Below, piece by piece: positions 1 through 7,747 of a stretch of DNA of 64,000 nucleotides. Under the pieces are notes generated by a model. The model worked only from the letters and a program-made list of their open reading frames with translations. It was not told the origin of the DNA and searched no databases. The translations under genes and the position numbers were made by a program. The stretch is from positions 1-64,000 of the forward strand of contig JAKSIB010000008.1 in assembly GCA_024399065.1 (NCBI GenBank), given 5' to 3'. Source of the DNA: Fibrobacter sp. GTDB taxonomy: Bacteria > Fibrobacterota > Fibrobacteria > Fibrobacterales > Fibrobacteraceae. Within the stretch, counting starts at the first letter, position 1, and each line of letters starts with the position of its first letter.

Positions 1-135
1 AAGAAGGCAAAGCTCGGTCCTAAGGCTCTCGCCAAGATCGAAGCTGAAAAGGCTGCCAAGGCTGCTGCTGAAGCAGAAGCTGCAGCTGCTGCAGAAGCTC
101 CGGCTGAAGCTGCTGAAGCACCGGCAGAAGCTTAA
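1..135 (+). CDS. rpsP: 30S ribosomal protein S16, C-terminal end (partial)
   Basis: The window opens inside an open frame that ends at a TAA at 133-135. The 44 visible residues are a Lys-rich stretch followed by an Ala/Glu/Pro tail made of repeated AEA and APAEA units. The conserved S16 core lies outside the window, so the name rests on context: rimM, trmD and rplS follow in the classical rpsP-rimM-trmD-rplS order, and a charged, Ala-rich C-terminal extension is what long S16 proteins carry. S16 is a small-subunit assembly protein. A hairpin terminator follows directly, so rimM may be made partly from read-through or from its own promoter. Confidence 0.72.
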   Translation, partial: KKAKLGPKALAKIEAEKAAKAAAEAEAAAAAEAPAEAAEAPAEA

Positions 136-153
136 TCCAAGCTTTTTGAATGA

Positions 154-186
154 GTCTCGCGCAGTAACCCTGCACGAGGCTTTTTT
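154..186 (+). terminator. Rho-independent terminator after rpsP
   Basis: An 11-bp imperfect stem (154-164 with 170-180) closes a five-base loop and is followed by six T residues at 181-186. It lies 19 bp after the rpsP stop and before rimM, so it probably attenuates rather than fully separates the two. Confidence 0.75.
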
Positions 187-285
187 CAAAGGAATCGCAA
201 GGTTCCAAACCCCCTTTGCAACCACCTTCCATATACAGTATCCGCTTTTTAGTTTACTGTAGTCAGATTCCCACCCACGTCTTTA

Positions 286-852
286 ATGTCTGAATCCGAA
301 GCACAAGAAGAGTATATCACCGTATGTCAGCTCATGCGCACTCATGGCGTAAAAGGCTACATCAAGGCGATGCCTCTGACTCACGACCTCACCCGTCACG
401 AGAAGCTTACGGATGTGATGCTAAAAAAGACCAATAGCGAACTGGTTAAACTGACGGTGGAAGATTCCAGGCTGGCAAACAACTTGTGGCTGCTTAAATT
501 CAAGGGGTACGACACACCAGAGTCCATCACCCACTTTGTCAATGGCGACATCATGATTCCTGAATCTGAACGCCTGCCTGCCCCCGAGGGCGAGTACTAC
601 ATTGACGACCTGGCTGGATTCCGTGTCAAACTGGAAGACGGCCGTGATGTTGGAGAGGTCATTGAGGTTCAAGAACTCCCCTCCGTCTATGCCTTCCAGA
701 TCAAGTTTGATCTGGAGTACCAGAAAGAGTTTTCCGCTCAACCTATTCTAGCCCCCTGGGTCGACGACTGCATCTTGGAAATCGACGAAGAAGGCGAGAG
801 CATTACCTGCGGCGCAGACTACCTCAAGAGTATGTGCCCGGGGGAAAAATGA
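286..852 (+). CDS. rimM: Ribosome maturation factor RimM
   Basis: 188 residues, close to the usual 170-185. The N-terminal half has the RimM beta-barrel signature (VCQLMRTHGVKGYIKAMPLT) and the C-terminal half is the PRC-barrel with the GEYYIDDLAGF and APWVDD elements. RimM binds S19 and helps 3'-domain maturation of 16S rRNA during 30S assembly in the cytoplasm. The ATG at 286 is chosen because the conserved region begins about 11 codons later; no strong ribosome-binding site is visible. The stop (850-852) overlaps the trmD start (849-851), which implies translational coupling. Confidence 0.95.
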   Translation: MSESEAQEEYITVCQLMRTHGVKGYIKAMPLTHDLTRHEKLTDVMLKKTNSELVKLTVEDSRLANNLWLLKFKGYDTPESITHFVNGDIMIPESERLPAPEGEYYIDDLAGFRVKLEDGRDVGEVIEVQELPSVYAFQIKFDLEYQKEFSAQPILAPWVDDCILEIDEEGESITCGADYLKSMCPGEK

Positions 853-1553
853 AGATAGATTGTATCACCATTTTTCCTGAAATGTTCACTCCCATGAAGT
901 CTTCTATCATGGGCAGGGCTCAGAATAAGGGGCTTATGGAATTCAACACTGTCTACCTGCGAGACTTCGCAATCAATGACTACGGTCAGGTAGACGACGT
1001 TCCCTACGGCGGCGAGCCGGGCATGGTCATCCGACCGGAACCTCTGGCTAAAGCTATTCGCAGTACGGGCGTCAAGGAAGACGGCGGCAAGGTCATCTAT
1101 TTGACTGCAGACGGCGTGCCTTTCACCCACAAACTGGCAGAGGAGCTTTCCCACGAAAGTCACCTGGTGCTGGTATGCGGGCACTACAAGGGTATCGACG
1201 ACCGCATCCGCCAGTCCGAAGTGGATTTGGAAATTTCCATAGGCGACTTCGTTGTCAGTGGTGGTGAATTGCCCGCCATGCTGGTAACAGACGCAGTGGT
1301 CCGCCTTATCGACGGCGCACTCGGCAACCGAGAATCCGGTGATACCGACTCCTTTGCCCAGGGCGTACTAGGATGGCCGGTCTACACCCGTCCGGAAGTT
1401 TTTGAAGGGAAAAAGGTTCCAGATGTGCTTTTATCGGGCCATCACAAGAACATTGCAGCCTGGAGGCGTCAAGAATCGTTAAAAAGAACGGCAGAAAGGC
1501 GCCCAGACATCTTTAAAAATCTCGAAAGAGATACTAAATTTGGCATCAAATAA
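849..1553 (+). CDS. trmD: tRNA (guanine-N1)-methyltransferase TrmD
   Basis: 234 residues. TrmD puts the methyl group of SAM on N1 of G37 next to the anticodon and so prevents +1 frameshifting. Visible signatures are IDCITIFPEMF at the N-terminus, PYGGEPGMV, the trefoil-knot SAM-binding loop GHYKGIDDRI and SIGDFVVSGGELPAM. The frame is also open from an ATG at 834, but the start at 849 is preferred because it begins the conserved N-terminus and gives the ATGA overlap with the rimM stop. rplS follows after 16 bp, as in the standard operon. Confidence 0.96.
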   Translation: MKIDCITIFPEMFTPMKSSIMGRAQNKGLMEFNTVYLRDFAINDYGQVDDVPYGGEPGMVIRPEPLAKAIRSTGVKEDGGKVIYLTADGVPFTHKLAEELSHESHLVLVCGHYKGIDDRIRQSEVDLEISIGDFVVSGGELPAMLVTDAVVRLIDGALGNRESGDTDSFAQGVLGWPVYTRPEVFEGKKVPDVLLSGHHKNIAAWRRQESLKRTAERRPDIFKNLERDTKFGIK

Positions 1554-1569
1554 TTAACTGAGGTACATT

Positions 1570-1914
1570 ATGTCCCTGAATATCGAAGCAATCCAGAATG
1601 AAAACGTGAAGACCGACCTTCCGGAATTCCGCGCTGGCGACACCGTCACCGTTAACGTCAAGGTTATTGAAGGCACCAAGGAACGTATCCAGCCGTTCAA
1701 GGGCGTTGTCATCCAGGTCAAGAACTCTGGCATTTCCAAGACCATCACCGTTCGTAAGATGTCCAACGGCGTTGCTGTTGAACGTATCTTCCCGGTCAAC
1801 TCTCCGCGTATCGCTAACATCCTCCTGGATCGCCCGGGTAAGGTTCGTCAGTCTCGCATTTACTACATGCGCGACCTCCGCGGTAAGGCTGCTCGTATCG
1901 ACGAACGTCAGTAA
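1570..1914 (+). CDS. rplS: 50S ribosomal protein L19
   Basis: 114 residues, the normal length. L19 sits at the 30S/50S interface. The sequence shows [50 protein letters not shown] near the middle and the basic end [19 protein letters not shown] Shine-Dalgarno-like ACTGAGG lies upstream of the ATG. It is the last gene of the rpsP-rimM-trmD-rplS group; the next frame starts only 26 bp later and no terminator is visible between them. Confidence 0.97.
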   Translation: MSLNIEAIQNENVKTDLPEFRAGDTVTVNVKVIEGTKERIQPFKGVVIQVKNSGISKTITVRKMSNGVAVERIFPVNSPRIANILLDRPGKVRQSRIYYMRDLRGKAARIDERQ

Positions 1915-1940
1915 TCTTTACTGCTATCGGTAGTCCGACC

Positions 1941-2852
1941 ATGAAAACGGTGGATTCCCGGCAACATATAATCCCGCCCAATCGTATTCACGTGAAGGCG
2001 GGATTTGTTGTTTATACTCCGGATAGCGACGAACGGAGTATCGTCATCCTGAACGACGGGGAACTGGCAGCTCGCAACAAAGACAATCACAACGAAATTG
2101 TTTTCACCATGCATCCAGGTGACCTCGTAGGTGTGGCCGCCCTCTTGGAGCGTGAGCCTTTCCATCACGAACTTGTGGCTACCAAGGATTCCACCATCAC
2201 CATCGTCAACGAAGAGTGCATGGAATCCGAACTGCATCGTCTGCCGGTATGGCTTCTTGCCGTTATCAAGACCCTTTCTGCAAAGACCCGTAAGCTGAAG
2301 TATGCAGCCCGCCAGTCCAACGTGCAGAACACCTTGAAGAGCCTGGCAGAGTACTGCAGCCACAAGCCAGCAAAGACTCCGCAGTCTCTCACCGAGATGA
2401 TCCAGGAATACGCCTGGCTTACACGCATCCCCAGCGACTCCGTGCAAGAGGATTTCAAGTCCCTCATCCGCAGGCACCTGCTGCAGCTTACGAAAATCGA
2501 CGGCCGTGCGATTTGCAAAATCCCCGACCCGTTCCTCCTGAAAATTTTCATCGACTACCTGACTTCTGTGGAGAAGTGCGAAACCTTCGCACCCTACAAG
2601 CTGACGCTTTACCAGAAAAAGGTTCTGGTGTTCCTGTCCACCATGGACGCTGGCGTCAAGAAGGATGGTCCGGGGTGGCTTGCCTTCATAAAGCAGAACG
2701 ACCCCAAGGCCGATGTAACAGAATGGATTCACCTGGTCAAGTTGGGTTGGTTCAAGCCCGTAGATGAAGACAACTTCGCTGTCGATACAAACAAAGTAAC
2801 ATACTTCTTGAAAGCCCTGCGCTACGAGACCAACATTCGGGGGGTCGTATAA
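1941..2852 (+). CDS. Cyclic-nucleotide-binding-domain-like protein A
   Basis: 303 residues. The first ~110 residues look like a CNB (cupin-type beta-roll) domain: VKAGFVVYTPDSDERSIVILNDGELA and HPGDLVGVAALLEREPFHHELVATKDSTITIV. In cAMP/cGMP-binding members the phosphate-binding cassette has an Arg after the glycine helix; here that stretch reads EREPFHHEL without an Arg at the expected spot, so ordinary cNMP binding is doubtful. The remaining ~190 residues are helical, with no recognisable Crp-type helix-turn-helix. Its TAA overlaps the ATG of the next CNB-like gene by one base, so the two are probably co-translated and may form a complex. Function unknown. Confidence 0.7.
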   Translation: MKTVDSRQHIIPPNRIHVKAGFVVYTPDSDERSIVILNDGELAARNKDNHNEIVFTMHPGDLVGVAALLEREPFHHELVATKDSTITIVNEECMESELHRLPVWLLAVIKTLSAKTRKLKYAARQSNVQNTLKSLAEYCSHKPAKTPQSLTEMIQEYAWLTRIPSDSVQEDFKSLIRRHLLQLTKIDGRAICKIPDPFLLKIFIDYLTSVEKCETFAPYKLTLYQKKVLVFLSTMDAGVKKDGPGWLAFIKQNDPKADVTEWIHLVKLGWFKPVDEDNFAVDTNKVTYFLKALRYETNIRGVV

Positions 2853-3784
2853 TGAATCTTTCCGAAGGTCAATTCCTCTGCAAGGAAGGAGATTCCAAGG
2901 ACGCCCTCTACATCGTAAAGGACGGTCTCCTCAAGGGATCTTCTACCCACACAAGCAAGGTTAACAACTACGGTCCCGGCTCCCTGATTGGGGAATTCAG
3001 CTTAATCGAGGGTACGCCTTGCGATGAAACTATCCAGGTCATGGAAGACGCTGCAATCCAGGAAATTCCTCACGTTGCCTTGAAGAATATCCTGGACGAA
3101 GAACCAAGCTGGCTCCGCTCCATTTTGACATTCCTCACCGGACGTTACCATATTGCCGAAGAAGCAAACCAGAAGAACAGCCGCGTCATGGCCTTGCCCA
3201 CTCTTCTGTACTTGCTGAAATCCCATCTGGAAAACAATCCGAACCAAAAGATTTCTCTTCCGGAAGTCATCAAGGAAATCAACATCCTGGTGAACTTGGG
3301 TCGCGAAGATATCCAGGAACTTCTGTCCGCATTGGAAGGCCTAGATGTGCTCAAGGTTCACGGCGACGAAATCTTTGTAGATAGCCCCCGCGTCATCGGG
3401 CTTCTGTACGAGACAATCCAGTACCGTGCTACTAAGAAGAAGGTTTCTCCCAACATTCTTTCCATGACGGAACAGATGATCCTTACCGCCATCATGAAGG
3501 CCGTACAGGAAAGCCACGAGCCGCTGAACAACGGTGTTTGCGTCGTCACCACCGATACCATCAAGGCTACCGCCAAAAAGGCAATGCACGGCATGACCGT
3601 CACCATGCTCACCATCCAGCCCTTGGTTCAGCGCGGTCTCATAAAGCCCTCCATTCCCGTGGACTTCGGCGATCCCACCATCCCTCTGGAATCCATCGGT
3701 TTCTTCTACTGTGATTTCGAGAAGATCATGGATATGCTGGAATTGAACCGCATATTCCCGCAATTGGACAAGAAGCTGGTCTAA
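2852..3784 (+). CDS. Cyclic-nucleotide-binding-domain-like protein B
   Basis: 310 residues, a paralogue-like partner of the preceding gene. The N-terminus is a clear CNB beta-roll: LSEGQFLCKEGDSKDALYIVKDG, then GSLIGEFSLIEGTPCDETIQVMEDA, which aligns with the phosphate-binding cassette GE(L/F)-x-L-x-G-x-x-R-x-A but lacks the Arg. The helical C-terminal ~190 residues include LPEVIKEINILVNLGREDIQELLSALEGLDVL, which resembles a winged-helix segment without proving one. It starts inside the stop of the upstream gene. A regulatory or scaffold role is possible; no catalytic motif is visible. Confidence 0.72.
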   Translation: MNLSEGQFLCKEGDSKDALYIVKDGLLKGSSTHTSKVNNYGPGSLIGEFSLIEGTPCDETIQVMEDAAIQEIPHVALKNILDEEPSWLRSILTFLTGRYHIAEEANQKNSRVMALPTLLYLLKSHLENNPNQKISLPEVIKEINILVNLGREDIQELLSALEGLDVLKVHGDEIFVDSPRVIGLLYETIQYRATKKKVSPNILSMTEQMILTAIMKAVQESHEPLNNGVCVVTTDTIKATAKKAMHGMTVTMLTIQPLVQRGLIKPSIPVDFGDPTIPLESIGFFYCDFEKIMDMLELNRIFPQLDKKLV

Positions 3785-3849
3785 TCGTTCCGCGGTTTTT
3801 ACTATTTTATTTCCGTAATTATTAAACCCCTTACATAAAGGTTATTCAA

Positions 3850-4227
3850 ATGAAACTTTCCGCACTTCTCATCTCCCTCGCTTCCGTTGCAGCTTTTGCT
3901 CAGGATGCAGCAGCAGAACAGCAGCCCAGCGCTTTGGGTGGTTTCCTTCCGCTGATCCTCATGTTCGTCGTGATGTGGTTCTTCTTCATCCGCCCACAGA
4001 GCAAGGAAAGAAAGCTTCAGGAAGAAATGCGCAAGGGCCTCAAGAAGGGTGACAAGGTGATGACCACCGCTGGTATCATCGGCATTGTGACCAACATCGA
4101 CGAAACCTCTACCACCGTCACTGTTCGTACCGGTTCTACCACCCTCATCGACTTCGAAAAGGCAGCAATCCTCCGCGTTCTCAACGCAGAAGCAAAGCCG
4201 GCAGAAAAGACCGAAGAAAAGAAGTAA
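3850..4227 (+). CDS. yajC: Preprotein translocase subunit YajC
   Basis: 125 residues, typical for YajC. YajC is a small inner-membrane partner of SecDF-YidC at the Sec translocon. The sequence has an N-terminal hydrophobic, signal-like stretch (MKLSALLISLASVAAFA), the diagnostic membrane helix GFLPLILMFVVMWFFFIRPQSKERK at about 34-58, then KGLKKGDKVMTTAGIIGIV and an acidic/basic tail. AAAGG lies upstream of the ATG. The peptide deformylase gene follows after 17 bp; secD/secF are not in the window. Confidence 0.93.
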   Translation: MKLSALLISLASVAAFAQDAAAEQQPSALGGFLPLILMFVVMWFFFIRPQSKERKLQEEMRKGLKKGDKVMTTAGIIGIVTNIDETSTTVTVRTGSTTLIDFEKAAILRVLNAEAKPAEKTEEKK

Positions 4228-4244
4228 TCCAAGGTACATAAGTT

Positions 4245-4787
4245 ATGGCAATCCTCCCCATCCGAATTTACGGCGACCCGGTTCTGCGCAAGAAGTGCGA
4301 ACCCATTACCGAAATTACCCCGGAACTCCGTCAACTGGCCCGCGACATGCTTGAAACCATGTACGACGCCCCGGGTTGCGGCCTTGCCGCTCCTCAGATT
4401 GGCAAGAACATCCGTCTTGTGGTGATCGACACCGCTATCCCCGGAGAAGAGGAACCCCGCCCCTACATCATGTTCAACCCGGAATGGGAAGCTGAACCTG
4501 ATGCAGAAATCGTTGAATACGATGAAGGCTGCCTCTCTGTTCCCGACATTTTCTGCAACGTGCTGCGTCCGAGCAAGGTCTGCGTACGATTCTTCGACAT
4601 CAACGGTGAAGCCCAGGAAATCCACGACTGCGACGGTCTCTTTGGCCGCTGCATCCAGCACGAAACCGATCACCTGAACGGTGACCTGTTCGTGGACAAG
4701 ATCTCTACTTCTGACCGCATGATGAACCAGTCCAAGTTGAAGAAGATGGCCAAGGATTCCCAGGCCAAGCTCAAGGGCAAGCGCTAA
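4245..4787 (+). CDS. def: Peptide deformylase
   Basis: 180 residues. This metalloenzyme removes the N-formyl group from nascent proteins. All three family motifs are present: GCGLAAPQIG (consensus GxGLAAPQ), EGCLSVP with the metal-binding Cys, and QHETDHLNG with the HExxH metal ligands and catalytic Glu. PILRIYGDPVLRKKCEPI-type start is typical. It is closely spaced behind yajC and 19 bp before the SpoIID-domain gene, so the three may share one transcript. Confidence 0.96.
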   Translation: MAILPIRIYGDPVLRKKCEPITEITPELRQLARDMLETMYDAPGCGLAAPQIGKNIRLVVIDTAIPGEEEPRPYIMFNPEWEAEPDAEIVEYDEGCLSVPDIFCNVLRPSKVCVRFFDINGEAQEIHDCDGLFGRCIQHETDHLNGDLFVDKISTSDRMMNQSKLKKMAKDSQAKLKGKR

Positions 4788-4806
4788 TTTAGGGCAGGGA
4801 TATCCA

Positions 4807-6219
4807 TTGAAGTTCCGGTGGACATTCCTCTCCATTCTCTTTTACAGCCTGACGCACTTTGCATTTGCAGAGTCGCAGGCTGTTTCTGCATCTGCAGATG
4901 ATTTCGACCTGCCCGAAGACGTGGCCAAGGCGGAAGTGGTCAAGTTCGTTCCGGTAGCTCCGACAAACGCAGCGCCTGTTGCTCAACCTGTCGTAGACTC
5001 CGCAAGCGAAGATTCCTTGTTCATGGAAAACTTCGCTCCCATCGAGGCGGTTTCCACATCAGAAGAAGTGGAAGTCGCTTCACCCCAAGGTTTGCAAAAC
5101 AGGGCCATTCCTCAGGAATTGAACCGCCCCATCCGCGTAGGGATTTTCGTTGGCGTCAAGGAACTTTACCTGATGTTCAACGGCGAAGAAATCAAGGTAA
5201 CCGCAACAGGCTCCCGCGTTAAATTGCAGGCCGGCGGCAAGTCCATGGAAATGGAATCCCGCGAATTCCAGAACGAAGACGGCAGTTGCCTCGCCGTAGC
5301 CCAGGACCAGAAATCCTTAAAGCGCGCCTGCTATCCGGGCTCCGTACTGCTCCGCGCAACCAATGGCAAAGTCGACGCAATCAACGCCGTCGACGTGGAA
5401 GACTACTTACGCGGTTCCGTGCCCTACGAAATCGGCAAGCTGGACGCCTCCCGCATCGAAGCATTGAAGGCACAAGCTATCGCCGCACGCACCTACGCCT
5501 ACAAGCATTTTAACAGCCGCGAAGCCATGGGTTTTGACGTCTATGCCGACGTGAAAGACCAGGTCTATAAGGGCCTGGAAGGCGCCACCCCGCTGACCGA
5601 CGCAGCGGTCAAGGCTACCGCAGGCGTAGTCATGACCTACAACGGCGAATTCATCATCGCCTACTACCATTCCACATGTGGCGGCAAGACAGAAACGCTG
5701 GCCACCTGGAATCGTCCCAACCTTCCCTACCTGCAATGCAAGCCGGACCTGCGACCCAATGGCAGTCCCTGGTGCGATGAGTCTAGCTACATGAAGTGGG
5801 AGAAGCGTTTTACAGACAAAGAAATTGTTGACCTGTTCAAGAAGAATGCCAAGGAAGCCAAGGCAAAGTTCTCCGGCGGAACTGGAGCCGACTTCAAGAA
5901 GGTCAAAAACATTACCATCATCGACACTTTGATCAGCGGTCGCATTCTCACCCTTCGCATTGTAACAGACAAGGGTCACTTTGACGTTCTTACGGACAAG
6001 ACCCGCTGGCTTTTCAAGAAGGCAAATTCAATCCTCCCCTCCTCCCTCTTCAGCGTTACCCACGAAAAGCAGGAATGGATCGTGAAGGGTTCCGGATTCG
6101 GCCACGGCGTTGGCATGTGCCAGATGGGCGTCCGCGCCAGAGCACAGGCCGGCCAGTCCTTCCAGGAAATCTTGACCCACTACTATCCGGGCATCACCTT
6201 GGAAAAGTACACCCGCTAA
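4807..6219 (+). CDS. SpoIID/LytB-domain exported protein
   Basis: 470 residues with a TTG start at 4807, preceded by GGGCAGGGA. Residues 1-22 form a signal peptide (hydrophobic core ending AFAES). A variable Ser/Val/Ala segment follows, then the SpoIID/LytB domain from about 115: RPIRVGIFVG, AVDVEDYLRGSVPYEIG with the conserved Glu, LKAQAIAARTYA, TCGGKTE and the terminal GSGFGHGVGMCQMGVRARAQAG...ILTHYYPG. In spore formers SpoIID is a lytic transglycosylase acting on denuded glycan strands; in non-sporulating Gram-negatives homologues act in envelope remodelling, which is the likely role here. Placed periplasmic from the signal peptide. Confidence 0.88.
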   Translation: MKFRWTFLSILFYSLTHFAFAESQAVSASADDFDLPEDVAKAEVVKFVPVAPTNAAPVAQPVVDSASEDSLFMENFAPIEAVSTSEEVEVASPQGLQNRAIPQELNRPIRVGIFVGVKELYLMFNGEEIKVTATGSRVKLQAGGKSMEMESREFQNEDGSCLAVAQDQKSLKRACYPGSVLLRATNGKVDAINAVDVEDYLRGSVPYEIGKLDASRIEALKAQAIAARTYAYKHFNSREAMGFDVYADVKDQVYKGLEGATPLTDAAVKATAGVVMTYNGEFIIAYYHSTCGGKTETLATWNRPNLPYLQCKPDLRPNGSPWCDESSYMKWEKRFTDKEIVDLFKKNAKEAKAKFSGGTGADFKKVKNITIIDTLISGRILTLRIVTDKGHFDVLTDKTRWLFKKANSILPSSLFSVTHEKQEWIVKGSGFGHGVGMCQMGVRARAQAGQSFQEILTHYYPGITLEKYTR

Positions 6220-6245
6220 TCTTCGTCAACTAGCAAAGCAAACTT

Positions 6246-7607
6246 ATGTCCAAGCCCATTCTCAAAGTCATCAGCCAAGGCTGCGCAGCCAATTTCGGTG
6301 AAGGCGAAAAGATTGCCCGACTGCTGCAAAGCAAATATGACGTGGTGTTCGGTTTGGACGGAGAACGTCCCGACGCGTACATCTTAAACGTCTGTACGGT
6401 AAAGGGCAATGCCAGCGCCATCAAGCTCTTGAGACAAGCAAGAGACGCAGCACCCGAGGCCGCTATTTACGTCACCGGATGCGCCCCCAAGGACCTTCGA
6501 GAAGAAGTGGCCTGGATTGACGGGAAAGTCGTTTTCACAAGCCTGACGGAACTATCCAAGGGCTCCACCGAACTCGCCGCAGAACAAGCCCAAGAACCCG
6601 CAAAAACATCCGTACTTCGCGAGGCTCTACAAGTCGGCATCGTGAACATCGAAGAAGGCTGTCTCGATGCCTGCGCCTACTGCTCCACCCGACTGGTTAA
6701 AGGACGTCTCCGCAGTTTTGCTGCAGACTCCATCGTTGAGCAAATCCGCCAGCTCGTGCAGGACGGTTGCCGTGAAATCCAACTCACCGGACAAGATTGC
6801 GGATGTTATGGTTTCGATTTTGCGGAAGGCACCAATAACGGTGTCAGGAACCTGGCCGAGCTGGTTCAGAAGATTCTTGTGAACGTGCCTGGAGATTACC
6901 GCATGCGCCTCGGCATGGGCAACCCCCGCCATATGATGCAGTACAGCGAAGCCCTCATGGAATGCTTCCAGGACGATCGCGTGTACAAGTTCATCCACTT
7001 GCCGGTTCAAAGCGGTAGCGAGCGCGTATTGCAGGCTATGAACCGCAAGCACACCGCAGAAGACTACGTCAAGCTTGCCGCAGAATTCAACAAGCGATTC
7101 CCGCTGTTCACCCTCAGCACGGATCTCATCGTCGGCTTCCCCGGAGAAACAGACCAGGACTTTGAAGACACCCTCCAAGTTCTCCGCGAAACCCGCCCCA
7201 CCGTCTGCAACATCACCCGCTTCGTTTCCCGCCCGGGTACACCAGCCAGCCGCATGGTAGACGTCGTTCCCGACGAAATCAAGCACAAGCGTTCCGCGGA
7301 ACTGGCTGCCGCCTTTCAGCAAATCGCCGCAGAAAACAATTCCCGTTGGATCGGGCAGACAGAGCTGGTCACCATCGAGAAGCAAGGCTACCGTAAGGGC
7401 ACCCTCATCGCCCGAAACGACGCCTACCGCCCCGTCGCACTCGCCATGCCCAGCACAAGCGCAAACACTGCATCTGGCGCAGCCTCCAGCACGATTCTAA
7501 AAGGCGATATCGAAGCTTCCACCGCCCTATACCGCCCGGGCGAACGACTCCTCGTAAAAATTACCGCAGCCGAGCCCTTCGCCCTCATCGGCCAGCCAAT
7601 CGTCTAA
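6246..7607 (+). CDS. Radical-SAM tRNA methylthiotransferase, archaeal/eukaryal (e-MtaB/CDKAL1) type
   Basis: 453 residues. Members of this family convert N6-threonylcarbamoyladenosine at tRNA position 37 to the 2-methylthio form, using two Fe-S clusters. The N-terminal UPF0004 domain supplies Cys13 (SQGCAANF), Cys50 (NVCTVK) and Cys79 (VTGCAPK). The radical-SAM triad is C139-x3-C143-x2-C146. CTVK, LTGQDCGCYG and RLGMGNP are closer to archaeal e-MtaB and human CDKAL1 than to bacterial MiaB or MtaB (which use NTC[AT]VT). A TRAM-like C-terminus from ~370 is interrupted by a Ser/Ala/Thr-rich insert near 400-420. tRNA substrate and exact modification are inferred from the family. Confidence 0.88.
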   Translation: MSKPILKVISQGCAANFGEGEKIARLLQSKYDVVFGLDGERPDAYILNVCTVKGNASAIKLLRQARDAAPEAAIYVTGCAPKDLREEVAWIDGKVVFTSLTELSKGSTELAAEQAQEPAKTSVLREALQVGIVNIEEGCLDACAYCSTRLVKGRLRSFAADSIVEQIRQLVQDGCREIQLTGQDCGCYGFDFAEGTNNGVRNLAELVQKILVNVPGDYRMRLGMGNPRHMMQYSEALMECFQDDRVYKFIHLPVQSGSERVLQAMNRKHTAEDYVKLAAEFNKRFPLFTLSTDLIVGFPGETDQDFEDTLQVLRETRPTVCNITRFVSRPGTPASRMVDVVPDEIKHKRSAELAAAFQQIAAENNSRWIGQTELVTIEKQGYRKGTLIARNDAYRPVALAMPSTSANTASGAASSTILKGDIEASTALYRPGERLLVKITAAEPFALIGQPIV

Positions 7608-7695
7608 ACACAAGCTTACCGCACCACCTGCACGCCAACACTACGCGCCAACACCGCGCACTGCATCCCCGAAATACAATCGCTTTTACAAAAAG

Positions 7696-7730
7696 AAAAG
7701 CCCCAGGCTTTACGCCTAGGGACTTTTCTT
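7696..7730. terminator. Bidirectional terminator between convergent genes
   Basis: An imperfect stem with AAAAG/CTTTT ends and an AGGC/GCCT top, with A-rich and T-rich flanks, lies between the plus-strand methylthiotransferase gene (ends 7607) and the minus-strand fibro-slime gene (ends 7748). It can act for both. Confidence 0.65.
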
Positions 7731-7747
7731 AAACGCTATTCCAGCGA

